Positions 1 to 6,966 are shown, numbered from the stretch's first letter. The stretch: 15,667 nucleotides of DNA from Treponema sp. (GCA_031283905.1 JAITAW010000110.1:1-15667), one strand, 5' to 3'. The notes: generated by a model from the sequence alone, not told the origin. Numbers and translations are program-made.

Positions 1-108
1 ATTTGCTCCAACTGCGGTCACATTGTCATTGGCAAGAAAGCCCCGGAAGTGTGTCCTGTTTGCAACCACTCCAAGGCGTATTTCCAGATCAAAGCGAATA
101 ATTATTGA
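1..108 (+). CDS. Rubrerythrin-like protein, C-terminal rubredoxin domain (partial)
   Basis: Only the last 35 codons are present, open at the left edge in frame 1 and ending in TGA at 106-108. The visible part is a rubredoxin-like iron site: CSNCG at residues 2-6 and CPVC at residues 18-21, the paired CxxC knuckles that hold one iron through four cysteines. A short tail with an aromatic (AYFQIK) follows, as in rubrerythrins. Rubrerythrins detoxify peroxide in the cytoplasm of anaerobes, and a domain of this length at the extreme C-terminus fits that family. The diiron domain would lie outside the window, so another rubredoxin-tailed protein is possible. It is functionally unrelated to the flagellar genes and is separated from them by terminator-like hairpins. 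Confidence 0.8.
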   Translation: MCSNCGHIVIGKKAPEVCPVCNHSKAYFQIKANNY

Positions 109-139
109 GTTTTTCCCAAGACTTTCAGGGAAAGCGTTT

Positions 140-167
140 GAAAAAGCGGTCTAAACCCCGCTTTTTC
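140..167 (+). terminator. Terminator-like hairpin 1 after the rubrerythrin-like gene
   Basis: A perfect 10-bp stem pairs GAAAAAGCGG (140-149) with CCGCTTTTTC (158-167) around an 8-nt loop. The A-run in the left arm and T-run in the right arm make it a plausible intrinsic terminator, possibly in both directions. It is the first of three consecutive hairpins. Confidence 0.6.
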
Positions 168-179
168 ATCTAACCTAAG

Positions 180-209
180 GCGGCTTTCCCCAAATTTTGG
201 GAAAGCCGC
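180..209. terminator. Hairpin 2 in the rubrerythrin-flbB spacer
   Basis: An 11-bp perfect stem pairs GCGGCTTTCCC (180-190) with GGGAAAGCCGC (199-209) around an 8-nt AT-rich loop. No T-tract follows, so by itself it is a weaker terminator candidate. It could instead protect the 3' end of the upstream transcript. Confidence 0.45.
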
Positions 210-212
210 TGC

Positions 213-246
213 TAATTGAGCGTGTAAAGCTCAATTACGTTTTTTT
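213..246 (+). terminator. Rho-independent terminator (hairpin 3 with T-tract)
   Basis: A 9-bp perfect stem pairs TAATTGAGC (213-221) with GCTCAATTA (229-237) around a 7-nt loop, followed after two bases by seven T residues at 240-246. This is the most terminator-like of the three hairpins and should separate the rubrerythrin-like transcript from the flagellar operon. Confidence 0.75.
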
Positions 247-283
247 AACAACCGCTTGCTTTGAAAAAGGTTTATTATAATCC

Positions 284-312
284 TTGACTAAACTCCACCG
301 AACATATAGTAT
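284..312 (+). promoter_or_regulatory. Candidate sigma70-like promoter for the flagellar operon
   Basis: TTGACT (284-289) matches a -35 box at five of six positions. Two -10 choices overlap: TATAGT (305-310, 15-bp spacer, 5/6 match) and TAGTAT (307-312, 17-bp spacer, 4/6). It lies just after the terminator and about 55 bases before the favoured flbB start, where the operon promoter is expected. A perfect TATAAT at 276-281 lacks a well-spaced -35 box. I see no clear sigma28 motif. The assignment rests on sequence match only. Confidence 0.45.
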
Positions 313-363
313 AAAGAAGTGTAAATGCATCCTAAACCTTGGACGAATTTAGGAGAAAAAGCG

Positions 364-996
364 GTGATTACTTATAGAAGACCCCGTGTATTAGGCAGAA
401 TAATCGTATTGTTGTTACTCATTATCGCTATGGCGGCAGGCGGCCTCGTATGGTTCGATTACCTCAACGTGATTGACGTAAAGGGCCTGATCGCCCCTGT
501 ATACCAGCTCTTTGGACGCGAAGAGCGATCCCAGCAAACGGCTGATGTGGATGAACCGCTTTCATTGGACTCGGAACGGCTTGCGGTGCGGCTTGAGGCG
601 TTGAATTTACACGACCTCGAACTCGAAAAATATGAGCAGGATTTGCAATCCCGTCAGCAAGAGATCGAACAAATGGCCAAAGAACTGGAAGAACGGCAGA
701 AATCGCTTGATGAACGAGAAAATTCATTCAATGCTTTAATCAAAGACGCCGAAAATAAGGATAAGAATGTCGAGCAGACCGCGCGTTATTTGACCGGTAT
801 GCCACCGCAAAATGCGGTGGAAATTATTGGAAATATGGACGATCAGGATGTGATAGACATTTTTCGGAAGGCTGAAGAAATCGCTCAGGCTGAAGGGTCT
901 TCTTCCATTGTATCGTATTGGATTTCGCTCTTGCCCCCTGAAAGGGCGGCGACATTACAACGTAAAATGGCAGGCAGACCTCAAAGTTTGAATTAA
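364..996 (+). CDS. flbB: FlbB, periplasmic flagellar collar protein
   Basis: This is the spirochaete collar protein that, in Borrelia, forms the base of the periplasmic collar around the motor and helps recruit stators. The start chosen is GTG 364, because AGGAG at 351-355 sits 8 bases upstream; an in-frame ATG at 325 has no such site. The 210-residue product has a basic N-terminus, one membrane segment at about 11-31, a charged coiled coil at about 70-140, and a C-terminal helical MgtE-N/FliG-like region at about 142-204 (motifs LTGMPPQNAVEIIG and LLPPERAATL). Most of the protein would lie in the periplasm. It is the first gene of the run, and its stop codon overlaps a long hairpin. Assignment rests on architecture and position before fliK. 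Confidence 0.82.
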   Translation: MITYRRPRVLGRIIVLLLLIIAMAAGGLVWFDYLNVIDVKGLIAPVYQLFGREERSQQTADVDEPLSLDSERLAVRLEALNLHDLELEKYEQDLQSRQQEIEQMAKELEERQKSLDERENSFNALIKDAENKDKNVEQTARYLTGMPPQNAVEIIGNMDDQDVIDIFRKAEEIAQAEGSSSIVSYWISLLPPERAATLQRKMAGRPQSLN

Positions 997-1036
997 AACG
1001 CATCGCATGTTGCGGCGCAATATGCGATGCGTTTTA
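994..1036. terminator. Near-perfect 20-bp hairpin at the flbB stop codon
   Basis: The stem runs from T994 to C1013 and from G1017 to A1036 with a GGC triloop. All 20 pairs are Watson-Crick except one G-T at 1009/1021. The outer pairs are AAAA/TTTT, giving the A-tract and T-tract layout of a bidirectional intrinsic terminator. The left arm begins with the flbB TAA. The right-hand T-run is only four long, so partial termination (attenuation) or a processing or stability role is as likely as a full stop. It sits inside an apparently continuous operon. Confidence 0.65.
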
Positions 1037-1050
1037 TACGTGAGATTTGG

Positions 1051-1073
1051 TCCTCCGCAAAGAGTGAGGAGGA
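1051..1073 (+). promoter_or_regulatory. fliK ribosome-binding site with complementary upstream sequence
   Basis: AGGAGG at 1067-1072 is a full Shine-Dalgarno match. It abuts an ATG at 1073 (no spacing) but lies 6 bases before an in-frame TTG at 1079, which favours TTG as the start. TCCTCC at 1051-1056 is the exact complement of GGAGGA at 1068-1073 and could fold back over an 11-nt loop, masking the site. Complementarity is seen directly; regulation is inferred. Confidence 0.5.
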
Positions 1074-1078
1074 TGGAT

Positions 1079-2446
1079 TTGCAACTTCAGGTGTCCGCTC
1101 AAACAGGCAGTCAAACAATTTCAAAACAAAACGAAGTTTCCGCAGTTTCAAACATGAGCGGTAAAATCGGCAAGAGCAACAAACTGGGCGCATTCGCTAA
1201 AATGCTTGATGGATTGCGCGTTGTGTCGCCTCAACAGTCAATGGTTGGCGGCGCAAACGCCGAAGCGGCTGGCGGCGCGGTAAAAAAACATGTTCAGCAG
1301 TTTGTGGCGCGGAAAAATCAGCCGAAGACGGCGCAAACGCGGGAAACTCTTTCTATTGCGGAGCAACATCCAGTAGAAAGCAAGAAAAGAAAATTTTCTC
1401 AACAGCAGGAAGCACGGGGGATAGAGGCTTTTTTTGTAAATAAAGTCCAGGATTCCATTGGAAAAAACCGGAAAACAGCGTCTTCTCCATCCGGCGTTGA
1501 GCAAGGTAAAAAAGAGCTTTCCGTCAATGCGCAGGGCGTCGCACTTCCTAAAGCCGCCGCTCCCGCAAACATTCAGGAAGCGGGGATTCCGGCTGTTGGC
1601 AGTGACGCGCCGTCTTTAAAGCCCGTTGCCTCTGCCGCCGAAACCGCTCTAAAAACAAGCGGGCGGAAAAAAGAAGCCGCGCCAAACACCAATGAAATCC
1701 CGCCCGGAGTGGCGGGACAGCCCCTTCTGACAAAAGAAACGGTGGCGCGGCAACAGGTGCAGAAGGCGGACGGCGAGGGAAAGGTTGCAAAGGCAAAGCG
1801 CAAGGACAAATTCAACGTTGAGATACACGATGCGCGTACTATAGATTCCTCAGCCGCGCAACCGCAGTCATTGCAGGCAAACGCCGTTCGGACGGGCGTT
1901 GATGCCACTGAAATAACGTTCGATCTGAATCGCGCCAAAGACGCGCCGGAAACCGAAGCGCCCGATAAAGCGAACTCAAGTCAAAATTTCGCCGACATGC
2001 TTTCGCACGCGCTCGGCGATACGCTGTCAAATGACATCGTGCGTCAGGCCGCCATCGTATTGCGGGACGGCGGCCAAGGCACAATACGGCTTTCTTTAAA
2101 GCCGGAATCGCTTGGAAATGTAAAGATACGGCTCGAATTGGCCGAAAACAAAATAACGGGTACTATTTTTGTTTCCAGCGAAGAAGCCTACCGCGCTTTT
2201 GAAAAAGAAGTTCACACGCTGGAACAGGCGTTTAAGGAAAGCGGCTTTGAAAGCGCAGCCCTGAATACAACCTTCGCTTCGGGCGACGGCAGGAGCGGCA
2301 GGCAGTGGGACGATACTGAAAGGCGGTATTTTTCCGAGCGCTTTGCGGTGGAACGCTATGACGCTGCGGAAGCGTTGGAAACCGTCCATGCTTTGGAAGC
2401 CGGCTGGGAACCAGAGCAAAGAATTGCGGTTAATATGTTTGTCTAG
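1079..2446 (+). CDS. fliK: FliK, flagellar hook-length control protein
   Basis: FliK (called tap1 or flbC in older spirochaete work) is a secreted ruler that stops hook growth and switches FlhB to filament export. The product is about 455 residues from TTG 1079, or 457 from ATG 1073. The reading frame extends back to ATG 1007, but that codon lies inside a strong hairpin and has no ribosome-binding site. The first ~300 residues are low-complexity, rich in Ala, Lys, Gln and Ser, as expected for a disordered ruler. The C-terminal part (about 325-405) is a Flg_hook domain: LSLKPESLGNVKIRLEL, then an alternating region ending EQAFKESGF. No N-terminal signal sequence is present, consistent with type III export. 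It sits between flbB and flgD, its usual spirochaete place. Function is secure; the exact start is not. Confidence 0.88.
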   Translation: MQLQVSAQTGSQTISKQNEVSAVSNMSGKIGKSNKLGAFAKMLDGLRVVSPQQSMVGGANAEAAGGAVKKHVQQFVARKNQPKTAQTRETLSIAEQHPVESKKRKFSQQQEARGIEAFFVNKVQDSIGKNRKTASSPSGVEQGKKELSVNAQGVALPKAAAPANIQEAGIPAVGSDAPSLKPVASAAETALKTSGRKKEAAPNTNEIPPGVAGQPLLTKETVARQQVQKADGEGKVAKAKRKDKFNVEIHDARTIDSSAAQPQSLQANAVRTGVDATEITFDLNRAKDAPETEAPDKANSSQNFADMLSHALGDTLSNDIVRQAAIVLRDGGQGTIRLSLKPESLGNVKIRLELAENKITGTIFVSSEEAYRAFEKEVHTLEQAFKESGFESAALNTTFASGDGRSGRQWDDTERRYFSERFAVERYDAAEALETVHALEAGWEPEQRIAVNMFV

Positions 2447-2472
2447 TAGAAAAACAGGAGTAGAAGAGAAAA

Positions 2473-2916
2473 ATGATTCAAGCGGTTTTAAGCGCACAGG
2501 AACAGGCGGAGATTGCCCGCATTGTGCAGGAACACAACCAAACTGTCAATAACGGCAGGGCACCTCGGCAGCAATTGGGAAAAGACGACTTTCTTAAATT
2601 GCTCATTACCCAGCTTTCGTATCAAGATCCAACGGCGCCGATGGAAGACAAGGAATTTATCGCCCAACTGGCGCAGTTTTCCACGCTCGACCAGATGACC
2701 AGCATGGCGACCGATTTTTCAAAGCTGAAATCCATGCTTTCCGCAAGCGAGGCGTCTAGTGCGCTCGGTAGGAATGTGGACATCATCGATAATGATACGC
2801 TGGTGCAAGGCGCGGTGAAAGCAGTTGCGCGCGGAGAGGCGATGCCGCTTGTGATGGTGAATGGACAGTATTACAACTGGGAACAGGTGACAAAAATATA
2901 CGAAGAGAACGAATAG
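2473..2916 (+). CDS. flgD: FlgD, hook cap / hook assembly scaffold
   Basis: FlgD caps the growing hook and guides FlgE polymerisation. The 147-residue product carries the family signature at about 34-84: QQLGKDDFLKLLITQLSYQDP, followed by EFIAQLAQFSTLDQM. It is much shorter than the E. coli protein (about 231 residues). The usual C-terminal Tudor/Ig-like region is reduced to a ~45-residue segment starting LGRNVDII. Short FlgD proteins are, as far as I recall, usual in spirochaetes, so this is probably not a truncation. ATG 2473 follows AGGAG at 2456-2460 with a rather long 12-base spacing and a purine-rich stretch between. It lies 26 bases after fliK and 80 bases before flgE. Confidence 0.92.
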   Translation: MIQAVLSAQEQAEIARIVQEHNQTVNNGRAPRQQLGKDDFLKLLITQLSYQDPTAPMEDKEFIAQLAQFSTLDQMTSMATDFSKLKSMLSASEASSALGRNVDIIDNDTLVQGAVKAVARGEAMPLVMVNGQYYNWEQVTKIYEENE

Positions 2917-2996
2917 TTTTCAAAAAACTGAAGATTATTATGAAAGAAAGCGCCGGGAATACTGTTCTTGGCTGCTAGAAATGGAGGAAATCTACT

Positions 2997-4397
2997 ATGA
3001 TGAGATCATTGTATTCTGGGGTGTCGGGTCTTCAGAATCATCAAACAAGAATGGATGTCATTGGTAATAATATTGCGAATATTAACACCACCGGTTTTAA
3101 AAGGGGGCGTGTTCAGTTTCAGGATATGCTGTACCAGCAGCTTCAGGGAGCCGCAAGACCCACCGACACCTTGGGAGGCGTTAATCCCAAGGAAGTCGGC
3201 CTTGGCATGTCAATCGCGTCCATTGACACCATACATACCCAGGGATCTTTTCAGTCAACAGGCATTGGTACGGATATTGCGATTAAGGGGACGGGTTTTT
3301 TTGTATTGAGAGAAGGCGAGAACTTCTATTATACACGGGCAGGCGCGTTCAATGTAGATGAGGAGGGCGTCTTTGTCAATCCGGGGACAGGTCTTAAGGT
3401 GCAGGGCTGGATGGCGCGGGAAGTGGATGGAACGCAGACGCTTGATGTTTCAAGAAACACCGAAGATATTGTTATTCCGGTGGGATCAAAGGATCCGGCG
3501 AAGGCGACTGCGTTTGTGAATTTCGCCTGCAACCTTGATAAACGCCTGCCGGAAATTCCGGCGGAGAATCCCAGCGATTTGCAGATACGGCAAGGAACGT
3601 GGACTACCGCCATAAAGGTGTACGATACCTTCGGAGAAGAGCATACCCTGCAAATTGAGTTTACCAAGACGCCGGGCACACCGAATACATGGAACGCTGT
3701 GGTTGTCGTTGATCCCGAAAACCAAGAGCCTGTAAACACCGCCGTAGGGCTTGGAGCAGACGCTCCCGCCGTCGGCGATGCCAATAATTTTACCCTTACC
3801 TTTTCCAACAACGGCACCTTGCTCATGGCCGCCGATGGCGCCGGTAACGCCTCAACGGAAGGCAACGTCATTATGAACGTGGCGTACGATGTGCAGGGCG
3901 CGACTGCAGGCGAAGACGGCGAAGCGGTTCGTCAAGAGTTCACCTTGAATCTCGGTACCGTGGGCGGATTCGTCAACTCAATCACCCAGTTTGCGGAAAC
4001 GAGTTCTTCCAAGGCTATTTCCCAAGACGGGTACGCCATGGGCTACCTCGAAAGTTTCAAGATCGATCAGAGCGGAGTCATTACGGGCGTATATACTAAC
4101 GGTACAAACCGTACCATAGGACAAATCGCGCTCGCAACGTTCACCAACCAAGCCGGTCTGGAAAAAGCCGGGGATACGACGTTTGTGGCGTCAAACAACT
4201 CTGGCGATGCTAACATCGGACCTTCCGGCGTTGCGGGCAAAGGGAGCATGATCACCGGAACCTTGGAAATGTCCAACGTGGATATGGCGGAATCTTTCAC
4301 CGACATGATCGTCACCCAGCGCGGTTTCCAAGCGAATTCCCGCACCATTCAGACTGCGGATCAACTCCTCCAAGAGTTGTTGAGTCTGAAACGGTAG
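2997..4397 (+). CDS. flgE: FlgE, flagellar hook protein
   Basis: FlgE polymerises into the curved hook joining motor to filament, in the periplasm in spirochaetes. The 466-residue product has the rod/hook N-terminal signature (SLYSGVSGLQNHQTRMDVIG, GNNIANINTTGFKRG) and the matching C-terminal helix (MSNVDMAESFTDMIVTQRGF, then QTADQLLQELLSLKR). Those ends form the coiled-coil D0 core; the middle holds the surface domains. GGAGG at 2983-2987 is 9 bases before ATG 2997; a second ATG follows directly at 3000. Cys178 (codon 3528-3530) is the only cysteine and Lys165 (codon 3489-3491) lies 13 residues before it. These match the positions reported to form the self-catalysed lysinoalanine cross-link between Treponema denticola FlgE subunits, so this hook is probably covalently cross-linked. 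Confidence 0.96.
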   Translation: MMRSLYSGVSGLQNHQTRMDVIGNNIANINTTGFKRGRVQFQDMLYQQLQGAARPTDTLGGVNPKEVGLGMSIASIDTIHTQGSFQSTGIGTDIAIKGTGFFVLREGENFYYTRAGAFNVDEEGVFVNPGTGLKVQGWMAREVDGTQTLDVSRNTEDIVIPVGSKDPAKATAFVNFACNLDKRLPEIPAENPSDLQIRQGTWTTAIKVYDTFGEEHTLQIEFTKTPGTPNTWNAVVVVDPENQEPVNTAVGLGADAPAVGDANNFTLTFSNNGTLLMAADGAGNASTEGNVIMNVAYDVQGATAGEDGEAVRQEFTLNLGTVGGFVNSITQFAETSSSKAISQDGYAMGYLESFKIDQSGVITGVYTNGTNRTIGQIALATFTNQAGLEKAGDTTFVASNNSGDANIGPSGVAGKGSMITGTLEMSNVDMAESFTDMIVTQRGFQANSRTIQTADQLLQELLSLKR

Positions 4398-4423
4398 GGT
4401 TTACTTTTGCTTTGTGGTATGCT

Positions 4424-4621
4424 ATGATAAAGGTAACGCGCCTTAATGGGGTTGAATATTATATTAATCCTCATCAAATTGAATATATGGAGACGAAACC
4501 TGATACGACACTTTTGATGTTGTCGGGTAAGAGTGTGGTGGTACGTGAGAAAGTTGAAGTTGTCATACAACGAATCGTTGAGTACCGCAGGTTGATCGGC
4601 GCTTTTAAGAACGAGGAGTGA
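4424..4621 (+). CDS. flbD: FlbD / SwrD-family small flagellar protein
   Basis: A 65-residue protein starting MIKVTRLNG, with NPHQIEYMETKPDTTL and a LSGKSVVVREKVEVVI strand region. This is the FlbD/SwrD family, found between flgE and motA in many spirochaetes and Gram-positives. SwrD in Bacillus increases motor power; the molecular role is not settled. The frame opens at ATG 4412, but the family normally begins at the MIKVTRLNG methionine, so ATG 4424 is chosen. Neither start has a convincing Shine-Dalgarno site, so translation may depend on flgE upstream. The gene ends 3 bases before motA, and its last codons carry the motA ribosome-binding site. It is unrelated to the Caulobacter regulator of the same name. 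Confidence 0.85.
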   Translation: MIKVTRLNGVEYYINPHQIEYMETKPDTTLLMLSGKSVVVREKVEVVIQRIVEYRRLIGAFKNEE

Positions 4622-4624
4622 TAG

Positions 4625-5407
4625 ATGAACATAGCAACCATACTAGGTCTAGCCGGGTGTTTTATCATGACGGTTATGGCTATTTATACTTCGGGTGGGT
4701 CTATTACAACGTATATGGACCTTGCTTCGTTTTTTATGACGGTTGTTGGTTCTTATCTGGGTCTTTTTACCTTTTCCACGATCCCAACCGCTGTAGGTAT
4801 GTGGAGTACGTTTGGTCTTGCCATGAAAAAGCCTGATTATAATGAGAAAGGCGTTATTCAAAAACTATTGGCTTTCTCCGATAAAGCCCGCCGCGAGGGG
4901 CTTTTGGCTTTGGAAGAGGAACTGGAAGACTTGGACGATGAGTTTATGAAAGAAGGTCTTCGTCTTGTGGTTGACGGAAACGATGCGGAAATGATTCGCT
5001 CTCTTATGGAAAACGAGCTTAACCAGATACAAGACCGTCATGCATCGAAGATCAGAGTTATAAATATGTGGGGAACGCTGGCGCCCGGTCTTGGCATGTT
5101 GGGAACGGTGATCGGGCTTATAGCCATGTTGAAAAACCTTGAAGACAAGAGCGCCCTTGGGCCCAACATGGCCGTTGCCCTTATTACGACGTTGTACGGT
5201 GCCATGATTGCGAACCTCATCTGTATCCCCGTAGCAGGCAAATTAAATGGGTACGATGCGGCGGAGATGAAGGTTAAGGAAATGGAAATAGAGGGCATTC
5301 TTTCGATTCAGGCGGGAGAAAACACCCGGAACCTGGCGAATAAACTCCTGTCGTACCTTGATCCGGTAACACGCAAGGCGGTGGAACAGGAATCGCTTAA
5401 AGAATAG
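4625..5407 (+). CDS. motA: MotA, stator ion-channel subunit
   Basis: MotA forms the outer ring of the stator that turns ion flow into torque. The 260-residue product has four predicted membrane segments, at about 2-20, 32-52, 148-170 and 182-204, with a large cytoplasmic loop between the second and third. Conserved features are visible. The charged patch has Arg89/Arg90 and Glu97/Glu98, equivalent to the E. coli residues that touch FliG. Pro154 in LAPGLGMLGTVIGLI and Pro202 in LICIPVAGKL match the two channel prolines. GAGGAG at 4613-4618 lies 6 bases before ATG 4625. motB follows with its ribosome-binding site immediately after the motA stop, implying coupled synthesis of the complex. Confidence 0.95.
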   Translation: MNIATILGLAGCFIMTVMAIYTSGGSITTYMDLASFFMTVVGSYLGLFTFSTIPTAVGMWSTFGLAMKKPDYNEKGVIQKLLAFSDKARREGLLALEEELEDLDDEFMKEGLRLVVDGNDAEMIRSLMENELNQIQDRHASKIRVINMWGTLAPGLGMLGTVIGLIAMLKNLEDKSALGPNMAVALITTLYGAMIANLICIPVAGKLNGYDAAEMKVKEMEIEGILSIQAGENTRNLANKLLSYLDPVTRKAVEQESLKE

Positions 5408-5419
5408 TTGGAGATAAAA

Positions 5420-6157
5420 GTGGCGAAAAAAAAGAAGAAAGAAGAAGAAAAAGCCGGAGGCGACTGGATTGTTACATATTCGGACATGGTTACGCTCCTG
5501 CTATGCTTCTTTGTCGCTCTTTTTGAGCCGAACGAAGCGGATCCTACCCGGCTTGCGGCTATGGCGTCCGCCTTCCTCAACTCCGGTATGGGGGCGAGTA
5601 CAGGCGGCAATACATTGTCCGCAGGCAAGAGCGCGGATCTCGGCAATACGATTATGTCTCTGCCCTCACAGGACAGAGGGCGGGCGTTGGGAACCGCTAT
5701 GCAGAAGGCTGTAAGTACGTTCAGCCCCGAAGTGAAGACGAACAAGGTACGTATCACCCATGATGAGCGCGGGCTTGTTATAAGCCTCGCGTCCGATACT
5801 TTTTTTGCTCCGGCAAGCGCAAGATTGAATATAGAAGCGACAAGGCCCGTCCTTATACGGCTGGCGGAGATGCTCAATTCTGAGGCGGATGATATGAAGA
5901 ATCGAAAATTCAGAATTGAAGGTCATACCGACAACGAGGCAACGGATCCATATGGACCGTGGGAATCGAACTGGGAACTTTCCACAGCCCGTTCAATAGC
6001 GGTGTTGCATTTTTTAACCGATCTGGGGATAGACGAAAAACGTTTTCAGGTCACCGGTTTTGCCGATACTATACCCATCGCTTCAAATATTACGCCGGAA
6101 GGTCGGGCGTATAACCGGCGTGTAGATATAGTCGTCCTTGATGAAGGACATCTGTGA
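5420..6157 (+). CDS. motB: MotB, stator ion-binding and peptidoglycan-anchoring subunit
   Basis: MotB pairs with MotA and anchors the stator to peptidoglycan. The 245-residue product has a very basic N-terminus (KKKKK), one membrane helix at about 16-36 containing TYSDMVTLLL, with Asp22 as the ion-binding aspartate (E. coli Asp32), and a periplasmic OmpA-like domain at about 120-240. That domain shows IEGHTDN (166-172), NWELSTAR (184-191) and NRRVDI (232-237). GTG 5420 is preferred because GGAG (5410-5413) lies 6 bases upstream. An in-frame TTG at 5408, directly after the motA stop, has no comparable site. The helix does not clearly distinguish proton from sodium use. Confidence 0.94.
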   Translation: MAKKKKKEEEKAGGDWIVTYSDMVTLLLCFFVALFEPNEADPTRLAAMASAFLNSGMGASTGGNTLSAGKSADLGNTIMSLPSQDRGRALGTAMQKAVSTFSPEVKTNKVRITHDERGLVISLASDTFFAPASARLNIEATRPVLIRLAEMLNSEADDMKNRKFRIEGHTDNEATDPYGPWESNWELSTARSIAVLHFLTDLGIDEKRFQVTGFADTIPIASNITPEGRAYNRRVDIVVLDEGHL

Positions 6158-6205
6158 TGAAGCGGCTTAAAAAGTTGCACGTTATATAGAAGGAGGTACG
6201 CGGAT

Positions 6206-6763
6206 ATGGCTAATGACGCTGATGAGAAGATTGACTTGGGCGATGAAGAAGGAGGCGAGTCCGGTTCCAAGAAAAAAAAAGACAACGCTTTGCTAATGCT
6301 TCTTCCAAATCTGCTTAAATTTCTGGCTATCGGACTTGGAATGCTTATTCTGATTGTTACCATATCGGTAATCACGTTTAATATTCTCAATAAGGGCGGA
6401 AAATCCCAGACTGTTGTTACGGATGACGTCACCTATGAAGGGACTCGTCCCCAATACTCCATGTTCAGCGCCTTGCCGGTGATACGGGCGATGACGAAGG
6501 ACCCCTCCCCCTATTCGGTGGTGGTGGAGATTGTGTTAGGGTACGATCTTAATAATGCTACGGCGGCGACCGAACTGACAAGCCGGCTTGTGGAACTGCA
6601 GGATTTTATCCGTAACTATTTCAGCAGTAAGTACAACGTGGATTTGCAACCCGATAAAGAAGAACAGCTTAAGCAGGACCTTATAGAAAAGCTCAACCGG
6701 CGTCTGAATACGGCAAAAGTGCGCGCTGTCTTTTTTAAGCAGCTTTCAACAATGGAGATGTAA
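6206..6763 (+). CDS. fliL: FliL, stator-associated flagellar membrane protein
   Basis: FliL surrounds the stator and increases motor output; in Borrelia it orients the periplasmic flagella and helps recruit stators. The 185-residue product has a charged cytoplasmic N-terminus with a KKKK cluster, one membrane segment at about 36-60, a ~40-residue linker, and a periplasmic domain starting near YSVVVEIVLGYD and ending VFFKQLSTMEM. A near-perfect ribosome-binding site, AGGAGGT at 6191-6197, lies 8 bases before ATG 6206, one of the strongest in the window. It follows motB by 48 bases, and a 203-base gap separates it from fliM, unusually wide for this operon. Confidence 0.9.
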   Translation: MANDADEKIDLGDEEGGESGSKKKKDNALLMLLPNLLKFLAIGLGMLILIVTISVITFNILNKGGKSQTVVTDDVTYEGTRPQYSMFSALPVIRAMTKDPSPYSVVVEIVLGYDLNNATAATELTSRLVELQDFIRNYFSSKYNVDLQPDKEEQLKQDLIEKLNRRLNTAKVRAVFFKQLSTMEM

Positions 6764-6803
6764 TATGCGCGGTGTATCGCAGAGCGTACATACTGTGGCG
6801 CGC

Positions 6804-6830
6804 CGCCCCTGCATAGGGGGCGATGCCTGT
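6804..6830. repeat. Hairpin + GATGCCTGT module, copy A (fliL-fliM gap)
   Basis: CCCCT (6806-6810) pairs with AGGGG (6815-6819) around a GCAT loop. Two more pairs form outside (6804/6822 and 6805/6821) if G6820 is bulged. The stem leads directly into GATGCCTGT (6822-6830). The same nine bases follow a different hairpin upstream of flhB. The gap also holds a 42-codon ORF (6765-6893) with no ribosome-binding site and no family I recognise; I do not call it a gene. Confidence 0.4.
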
Positions 6831-6930
6831 TTCGTAGGACGAGTAGAGAATCACATGGTGCGGTTGGGATCCTGTCAATTAGAAAGTGCATAAAAATGTT
6901 AAAAATGATCGAAAATTGATTGGAATTTGA

Positions 6931-6959
6931 TTGATTTTTTGTAAAAATTAATATAAGAT
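6931..6959 (+). promoter_or_regulatory. Candidate internal promoter before fliM
   Basis: The 74 bases before fliM are strikingly AT-rich compared with their surroundings. TTGATT (6931-6936) and TAAGAT (6954-6959) are spaced 17 bases apart, each matching the sigma70 consensus at four of six positions; an overlapping TATAAG (6952-6957) is also present. Transcription from here would begin at or next to the fliM ATG. AT-rich sequence yields such matches by chance, so this is tentative. Confidence 0.3.
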
Positions 6960-6966
6960 AGCGGAT

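Noticed and set aside
1007..1072. ATG 1007 as the start of fliK, giving a 22-residue N-terminal extension
   Set aside because: The codon lies inside the stem of a 20-bp hairpin, has no ribosome-binding site, and the encoded extension is Arg/Cys-rich, unlike the rest of the protein.
2940..2978. 12-residue ORF in the flgD-flgE gap as a leader peptide
   Set aside because: No ribosome-binding site, no codon run suggestive of attenuation and no terminator-like stem follows.
3329..3871. 180-codon minus-strand frame opposite flgE
   Set aside because: It is a shadow of the well-supported flgE gene, with no start signal and no protein features.
6157..6189. 10-residue ORF overlapping the motB stop (MKRLKKLHVI)
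   Set aside because: Too short to judge; an ATGA overlap occurs easily by chance and the strong ribosome-binding site after it belongs to fliL.
6765..6893. 42-codon ORF between fliL and fliM
   Set aside because: It has no ribosome-binding site, runs through a hairpin and an AT-rich promoter-like stretch, and shows no recognisable protein features.
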